In this document: in pieces, positions 21,632 through 25,761 of the stretch | Numbering within the stretch: position 1 is the stretch's first letter | How the letters are laid out: each line of letters starts with the position of its first letter | Source of the DNA: JAWWPY01 sp964412845 | GTDB lineage: Bacteria; Actinomycetota; Actinomycetes; Streptosporangiales; Streptosporangiaceae | Length of the DNA: 25,761 bases | Direction: 5' to 3' | Assembly (NCBI GenBank): GCA_964412845.1 | Contig: CAYPQM010000098.1 | Span: 1-25,761, forward strand | Made by a program: the position numbers and the translations under genes | The notes under the pieces: model-generated | Told to the model about the DNA's origin: nothing | Databases searched by the model: none | What the model saw: only the letters and a program-made list of their open reading frames with translations

Positions 21632-23318
21632 GGCCGCCTGCCCGGGACGTCGATGCGGACCGTGCCGGTGACGTGGTCACCGAGGCTGCACCGGCCGACG
21701 ACCGCAACCACGCACGTGCCGCTGTCTTCGTCGGTGACCTGCCCGGAGAAGGTCAGCGTGTCTCCGGCGTAGCACGGCACGCCCAGCCGGATCGAGATCG
21801 CGCGGAACACCGCCTCCGGGCCGGCCCAGCCGGACACGAAGCGTTCGACCAGCCCGGTCGTGGTCAAGATGTTGAGGAAGATGTCCTTGCTTCCGCCGGC
21901 CACCGCCCGGTCCCGGTCGTGGTGCACGTCCTGGAAGTCGCGGGTCGCGATCGCCGAGGCAACCACGAACGTCGTGCTGACATCGATCACGAGTTCCGGC
22001 AGCATCGCATCGGTCGTCGTCCCGGACCCCGCAGCCGGCGGGTGCGCATCCGATGGCCGCTGGTCGGCTGACTGCTGTTCAGCTGGCTCGTGTTCGGTAG
22101 GCCGCTGCCCGGCTGGCTGGTGCCCGGCTGGGTGGTGCCCGGCGGCCCGGTCGGCCGAGCCGTTGGCCGAGGGCCGCGGGCCGGCCTCGCGCCAGGCGGG
22201 CAGGGTCAGCTCCGCATCCACCCGGACGAACGCGACCTCCACCGGCAAGCCGACCCGCACCTGGTCCGGGCGGACGCCGAGCAGTTCGCCGACCATCCGG
22301 ACACCCTCCGGCAACTGCACCAGCGCGACGACAATGGGCAGTTGCTTGCCCGGCACCGGCGGGTGGTGATGCACCACGTAGCTGTAGACCTCGCCGGTGC
22401 CGGCCGCCACGACGTACCCGGGACCAGCAGATCCACCCTGCGCTGACCCGGCCTGCGCTGACCCGNNNNNNNNNNNNNNNNNNNNNNNNNNNNNNNNNNN
22501 NNNNNNNNNNNNNNNNNNNNNNNNNNNNNNNNNNNNNNNNNNNNNNNNNNNNNNNNNNNNNNNNNGACGTACCCGGGACCAGCAGATCCACCCTGCGCTG
22601 ACCCGGCCTGCGCTGACCCGCATTGGGGGCACATCGGCCCGGCCGGGTGACGCAGCGCGCCGCAGCTCTCGCAGCGCTGGATCCGCAGCTCGCCGACCGT
22701 GGTACCGGCCCAGAAGAACTCGGTGTCCGGCGAAACCAGCGGGCGCATGACCGGGGCCGGTGACGTGGCCCGAACGGCAGGCGGACGGAATCTCAGTATC
22801 CGGAAGTCCATCGTCGCGACCGCCTCGTCGCCGGCGTACCAGGTGCTCCGGGTGGTCACGAACCAGCCCTCGCCCAGCGCCGTGCGCTTGGGACCGGTCA
22901 CGCTGACCAGGCTGGCCCGGACACTGACCTGCTCGCCGAGCCGCAGGTACCGGTGATAGGCCTGATCGCAGTTGGTCGCGACGATCGAGGTGTACCCGGC
23001 CGCTTCCAGTGCCTGTGACATCTGGCCGAGCGGGTCATCGCCGGCCCGGGCCCGGTGCAGTCCCGGCATGGTCCAGACCTGGATCATCGCGGGCGGCGCC
23101 GCCAGGCTGCCGTGCCCGGACTCCGCCGCGTATTCCGCGTCGGTGTAGACCGGGCTCGTGTCACCGATCGCCTCGATCCAGTTCCGGATCATCGGGAGGT
23201 TCACCGGGTCGCGGCCCTGGCGCGGACTGCTCTGGCCGGCCGCGGCGAGCAGGCCGGCCGCCTCGCGGATCGCGTCCGCCTCGTCGGTCGCCGCGGCCGG
23301 GGCGTCGGCTGTCGTCAT
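21628..23318 (-). CDS. Fused ChsH2-ChsH1: MaoC + DUF35 + linker + MaoC hydratase
   Basis: The gene spans an N-run (22466-22565). With the 155-bp artefact removed it encodes 511 residues in one frame. Residues 1-185 are a MaoC-like domain with 'GDTSPVYTD' where an active hydratase has a His, so it is non-catalytic, as in ChsH2. About 200-325 is a DUF35 domain with a zinc ribbon (Cys216, Cys219, Cys230, Cys233) and an OB fold, the docking platform for Ltp2. Residues 329-386 are a Pro/Ala/His/Gln repeat linker. Residues 387-511 match ChsH1, with catalytic Asp409 and His414 (DxxxxH). In M. tuberculosis these are separate adjacent genes forming a heterotetramer that hydrates the side-chain enoyl-CoA. 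Start ATG 23318 lies 14 bases after chsE2. Confidence 0.88.
22039..22143. repeat. 15-bp minisatellite encoding the ChsH2-ChsH1 linker
   Basis: Seven degenerate 15-bp units encode the pentapeptides AGHHP, AGHQP, AGQRP, TEHEP, AEQQS, ADQRP, SDAHP. All stay in frame, which argues that the linker is translated. Confidence 0.85.
22466..22565. other. Assembly gap, 100 N, flanked by 55-bp duplicate
   Basis: Exactly 100 N, with identical 55-bp sequences at 22411-22465 and 22566-22620. The duplicate holds a 15-bp tandem repeat encoding GSAQA/GSAQG in the zinc-ribbon region. Merging the two copies joins the two frames exactly (155 bp shifts the frame by two, which is the offset observed). Confidence 0.9.
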
Positions 23319-23332
23319 GTGCCGCCCCCCCG

Positions 23333-24496
23333 TCAGCGCGGTACCCGGGGCAGCCCGAGCCCGAAGGTCGCGATGAGTTCCCGCTGGATCTCGTTGACAC
23401 CGCCGCCGAAGGTCAGCACGAGGTTGCGTTTCGTCTGGAGGTCCAGCCACACCTGCAGCTCGGCCGTTGCCTCGTCGGCCGGGTCGCCATGCCGCCCGAC
23501 GAGGTCGGCGAGCAGCTGGCCGATGCGCTGCAGCCGTTCGGAGGCGAAGACCTTGGTTGCCGAGGCGTCGGCGATATCCACCGTCTCCGCGACCGCGACC
23601 TGCCAGTTCAGTAGCTCGTTGACCCGCAGGCAGGCCTGGGCCTGGCCGAGTGCCCGGCGCACGTCCGGATAGTCCAGCAGCGGGCGTCCGTCCGGCCCCG
23701 ACTGGGTGGCGGCCCAGCCGTGCACCCGGTCATACAGGGCACCGAGCCGGCCGGCCGGCCCGAGCATCACCCGCTCATGGTTGAGCTGGGTCGTCACCAG
23801 CCGCCAGCCGGCGTTCTCCGCGCCGACCCGCATCGTGACCGGCACCCGCACGTCGGAGTAATAGGTCGCATTCACGTGGTGTGCCCCGTCATGGGTGATG
23901 ATCGGCGTCCAGGAGAACCCGGGATCGGTGGTCTCGACGATCAGGATGGAGATGCCCTTGTGCCGGGGTGCCTCCGGGTCGGTCCGGCAGGCCAGCCAGA
24001 TGTAGTCGGCGTCATGCGCGCCGGTGGTGAAAATCTTCTGCCCGTTGACCACGTAAGCATCACCATCGCGCACCGCCCTGGTCCGCAGCGCGGCCAGGTC
24101 GGTGCCCGCCTCCGGCTCGGTGTAGCCGATCGCGAAGTGCACTTCGCCGGCCAGGATCTTGGGCAGGAAGAAGTCCTTCTGCTCGGCCGTGCCGTAGGCC
24201 TGCAAGGTCGGGCCGACGGTCTGCAGCGTGACGGCAGGCAGCGGGACGTCCGCGAGAGCTGCCTCGCTGACGAAGATCTGCTGTTCCACCTGGCCGAGCC
24301 CGCGCCCGCCGTATTCGGCCGGCCAGCCCACGCCAAGCCATCCATCGCGGCCCATCCGCCGGACCACCTCGCGGTAAGCGGGGCCGAACCGCCCGGTCCG
24401 CATGGCGGCCCGCTCCCCGGCCGAGATGAGCCCGGCGAAGTACTTCCTGAGTTCGTCCTGCAGCGCCAGCTGGGACTCGGTGAGCTCGATGAACAT
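23333..24496 (-). CDS. chsE2: Steroid side-chain acyl-CoA dehydrogenase, catalytic subunit
   Basis: A 387-residue acyl-CoA dehydrogenase, the same length as M. tuberculosis FadE29 (ChsE2). It pairs with ChsE1 into a heterotetramer that desaturates the three-carbon side chain of 3-oxo-pregnene-20-carboxyl-CoA. 'AIGYTEPEAGTDLAALRTRA' and 'KIFTTGAHDADYIWLACRT' are the FAD-binding loops, and Glu241 ('LNHERVMLGP') sits at the position of the catalytic base of FadE29. 'LTFGGGVNEIQRELIATFGLGLPR' is the usual C-terminus. It starts at ATG 24496, nine bases after chsE1, and is followed by the chsH fusion, so the operon order matches the igr operon. Confidence 0.93.
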   Translation of the reverse strand: MFIELTESQLALQDELRKYFAGLISAGERAAMRTGRFGPAYREVVRRMGRDGWLGVGWPAEYGGRGLGQVEQQIFVSEAALADVPLPAVTLQTVGPTLQAYGTAEQKDFFLPKILAGEVHFAIGYTEPEAGTDLAALRTRAVRDGDAYVVNGQKIFTTGAHDADYIWLACRTDPEAPRHKGISILIVETTDPGFSWTPIITHDGAHHVNATYYSDVRVPVTMRVGAENAGWRLVTTQLNHERVMLGPAGRLGALYDRVHGWAATQSGPDGRPLLDYPDVRRALGQAQACLRVNELLNWQVAVAETVDIADASATKVFASERLQRIGQLLADLVGRHGDPADEATAELQVWLDLQTKRNLVLTFGGGVNEIQRELIATFGLGLPRVPR

Positions 24497-24505
24497 CGCG
24501 CGCCG

Positions 24506-25615
24506 TCAGCCGCGCGCCCGGGCGCCGAGCGTGTCGAGGCGATAATCGGCACCCCCGGCGAACCGGGCCAGGTCGGTGATCAGGGACGAGTAGCGGTGCA
24601 GTGGGTAGGTGACGTCCAAGCCGATCCCTCCGTGCAGGTGGTGGCAGGTGCGCAGCGCCGCGGGCGCCTCCTGCGCCAGCCAGTACGCCGCCACATCCAG
24701 GTCGCCGCCGGCCTCGCGCCCGGTCCCGAGCCGCCAGCAGGCCGAAAGCGTGGCCAGGTGCAGGGTCCGGGCCGCGATGTACACATCGGCGATCTGCTGG
24801 GCCACGGCCTGGAACGTGGCCAGCGGACGGCCGAACTGCTCCCGCGAGGCGACATGCGCGGTGGTCAGGGTGAGCGCGCCGGCCAGGGCACCGTCGGCGA
24901 GGCAGCACGCGCCGGCCAGGGCGAGCTGATACAGGTCCTCGACGGCATCCCGGCCCGCTTCCGCTGAGCCCGCACCGACCGGGCCAAGCACGCCGACGAC
25001 CGGCGCCTCGGCCAGCCGCACCGTGTACTCGGGCGCACCAGCCGAGCTGGGCGTGCGATGCAGCCGGACCTGGTCCGCGCGCGCGTCCACGATGACGACT
25101 GCCCGGCCGCCCGACGCGACACTGGCAGGGACCAGGATCCACCGCGCCGCCGCAGCATACGGCGCGCCGATCTTTGTTCCGGTGACGGTGCCAGAATCCT
25201 TGGTCAGGCTGGCCACGGTGCCCGGCGCGGCGGGCATCTCCGCTGATGGCTCGCGCACCGCCGCCGTCAGCAGAGTGTCGCCGGTACCGACACCGGTCAG
25301 CAGCTTTTCCTGCAGGTCCCGGCCGCCCCAGCGGACAACCGGGAGCACGCCCAGCATCAGCGTGGCCAGCGCCGGAACTGTGGCCGCCCGCCGGCCGATC
25401 TCGGTCAGCAGCAGCGCGGATTCCTGCACCCCGAGCCCATCACCGTCCAGCCAGGCCGGCAAGGTAAGCGAGAGCAGGCCGGCCTGGCCGAGTTCCTTCC
25501 ACAGCGCTGAGTCTTGCGGCTCGTCCTGCCCGGCCGCCGGTGGCTGGCTGCGGTCCAGCACGTCGGCGGCGAGACGGGCGACCGCCTGCTGGGTCTCGCC
25601 GAGGGTGAAGTCCAC
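24506..25615 (-). CDS. chsE1: Steroid side-chain acyl-CoA dehydrogenase, partner subunit
   Basis: A 369-residue acyl-CoA dehydrogenase-fold protein equivalent to FadE28 (ChsE1). The N-terminal helical domain 'MDFTLGETQQAVARLAADVL' and the C-terminal 'SREQFGRPLATFQAVAQQIADVYIAARTL' (FAD-contacting) and 'HGGIGLDVTYPLHRY' are clear. The middle beta domain is shortened and poorly conserved, as in ChsE1-type subunits, which share one active site per pair with ChsE2. The start is GTG 25615, with AGGAG nine bases upstream inside the end of the preceding gene; the preceding stop TGA directly abuts it. It is somewhat longer than the M. tuberculosis protein because of Gly/Ala-rich insertions. Confidence 0.92.
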   Translation of the reverse strand: MDFTLGETQQAVARLAADVLDRSQPPAAGQDEPQDSALWKELGQAGLLSLTLPAWLDGDGLGVQESALLLTEIGRRAATVPALATLMLGVLPVVRWGGRDLQEKLLTGVGTGDTLLTAAVREPSAEMPAAPGTVASLTKDSGTVTGTKIGAPYAAAARWILVPASVASGGRAVVIVDARADQVRLHRTPSSAGAPEYTVRLAEAPVVGVLGPVGAGSAEAGRDAVEDLYQLALAGACCLADGALAGALTLTTAHVASREQFGRPLATFQAVAQQIADVYIAARTLHLATLSACWRLGTGREAGGDLDVAAYWLAQEAPAALRTCHHLHGGIGLDVTYPLHRYSSLITDLARFAGGADYRLDTLGARARG

Positions 25616-25761
25616 TCAGCGCATCTCCTTCCCGGGCAAACCTGATTCCCTGGGCGGGCCTGGCTCCACGGCCGGGCCTGGCTCCGCGGGCAGGCCGGAC
25701 CCCTCAGGCTGGCCCGAGTTCCCAGCCGGGCCCGAGTTCCCAGGCTCGCCCGAGTTCCCAG
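25616..25761 (-). CDS. C-terminal end of an upstream gene with a collagen-like tail (partial)
   Basis: From the window edge to a TGA at 25616-25618 the minus strand is open and encodes 47 residues of Gly/Pro/Ser/Asn-rich sequence: repeats of GNSGxP followed by 'AEPGPAVEPGPP' and 'LPGKEMR'. The frame abuts the chsE1 start without a gap and contains its ribosome binding site (AAGGAG), which supports real coupled translation. In the mycobacterial igr operon the gene before fadE28 is cyp125, so this could be an unusual tail on that cytochrome, but nothing visible here proves it. The tail is probably disordered. Confidence 0.5.
   Translation of the reverse strand, partial: GNSGEPGNSGPAGNSGQPEGSGLPAEPGPAVEPGPPRESGLPGKEMR
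25713..25761. repeat. 18-bp tandem repeats at the right edge
   Basis: CCCGAGTTCCCAG occurs at 25713-25725, 25731-25743 and 25749-25761, an exact 18-bp period that keeps the frame and encodes GNSGxP hexapeptides. The array continues beyond the window. Confidence 0.88.

Noticed and set aside
22003..22005. ATG 22005 as the start of a separate ChsH1 gene
   Set aside because: There is no convincing ribosome binding site upstream, no stop separates it from the DUF35 part, and the linker repeats are all in frame. Internal initiation is not fully excluded.
21628..23318. A frameshift or split gene in chsH
   Set aside because: The frame change falls exactly at the 100-N run and disappears when the 55-bp duplicate is merged.
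1..25761. tRNA, rRNA or riboswitch
   Set aside because: No cloverleaf, rRNA or conserved riboswitch core was recognisable on reading either strand; a covariance-model scan was not possible here.

Overview
The window comes from a high-GC actinomycete. Signs are GTG starts, leaderless-looking promoters, TipA-type MerR, ROK and ECF-sigma regulators, a Mycobacteriales-style LpqH-like lipoprotein and KstR-type operators. I cannot place the genus. Two runs of exactly 100 N show that it is a scaffolded draft or metagenome assembly.

Layout. (1) 1-5.8 kb holds a VOC protein, a small unknown protein, a TipA-like MerR regulator divergent from a DHA2-type MFS exporter, and a ROK repressor divergent from a DHA1-type MFS exporter. 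Both divergent pairs have a clear palindromic operator. (2) 5.8-15.4 kb is the steroid-nucleus (cholesterol ring A/B) degradation cluster. hsaA-hsaD-hsaC-hsaB lie on the minus strand. kshA, a small four-cysteine protein and kshB lie on the plus strand. A KstD-like flavoprotein (minus) is divergent from kstD (plus). Two KstR-type operators (TnnAACnnGTTnnA) sit in the two divergent intergenic regions. (3) 15.4-20.5 kb is an interruption: debris of a beta-helix protein, a repeat protein with lectin/propeller-like blades, an LpqH-like lipoprotein, a truncated small gene, and an ECF sigma factor with a SnoaL-like tail divergent from a DoxX-like membrane protein. (4) 20.5-25.8 kb (minus) matches the gene order of the mycobacterial igr operon for cholesterol side-chain removal: chsE1 (fadE28), chsE2 (fadE29), chsH2, chsH1, ltp2. 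Here chsH2 and chsH1 form one continuous reading frame joined by a repetitive linker. The end of another gene with a collagen-like tail runs in from the right edge.

How the genes work together. ChsE1/ChsE2 desaturate the three-carbon steroid side-chain CoA thioester. The ChsH1 part hydrates it, and Ltp2, docked on the DUF35 part of ChsH2, splits off propionyl-CoA to leave a C17 ketone. KstD and KshAB then desaturate ring A and 9-hydroxylate the nucleus, so ring B opens to 3-HSA. HsaAB hydroxylates the phenol, HsaC cleaves the catechol and HsaD hydrolyses the product.

Assembly caveat. Each N-run is flanked by exact 55-bp copies of the same sequence. Treating the two copies as one overlap (removing 155 bp) restores a single intact reading frame in both genes concerned, so neither gene should be read as broken.
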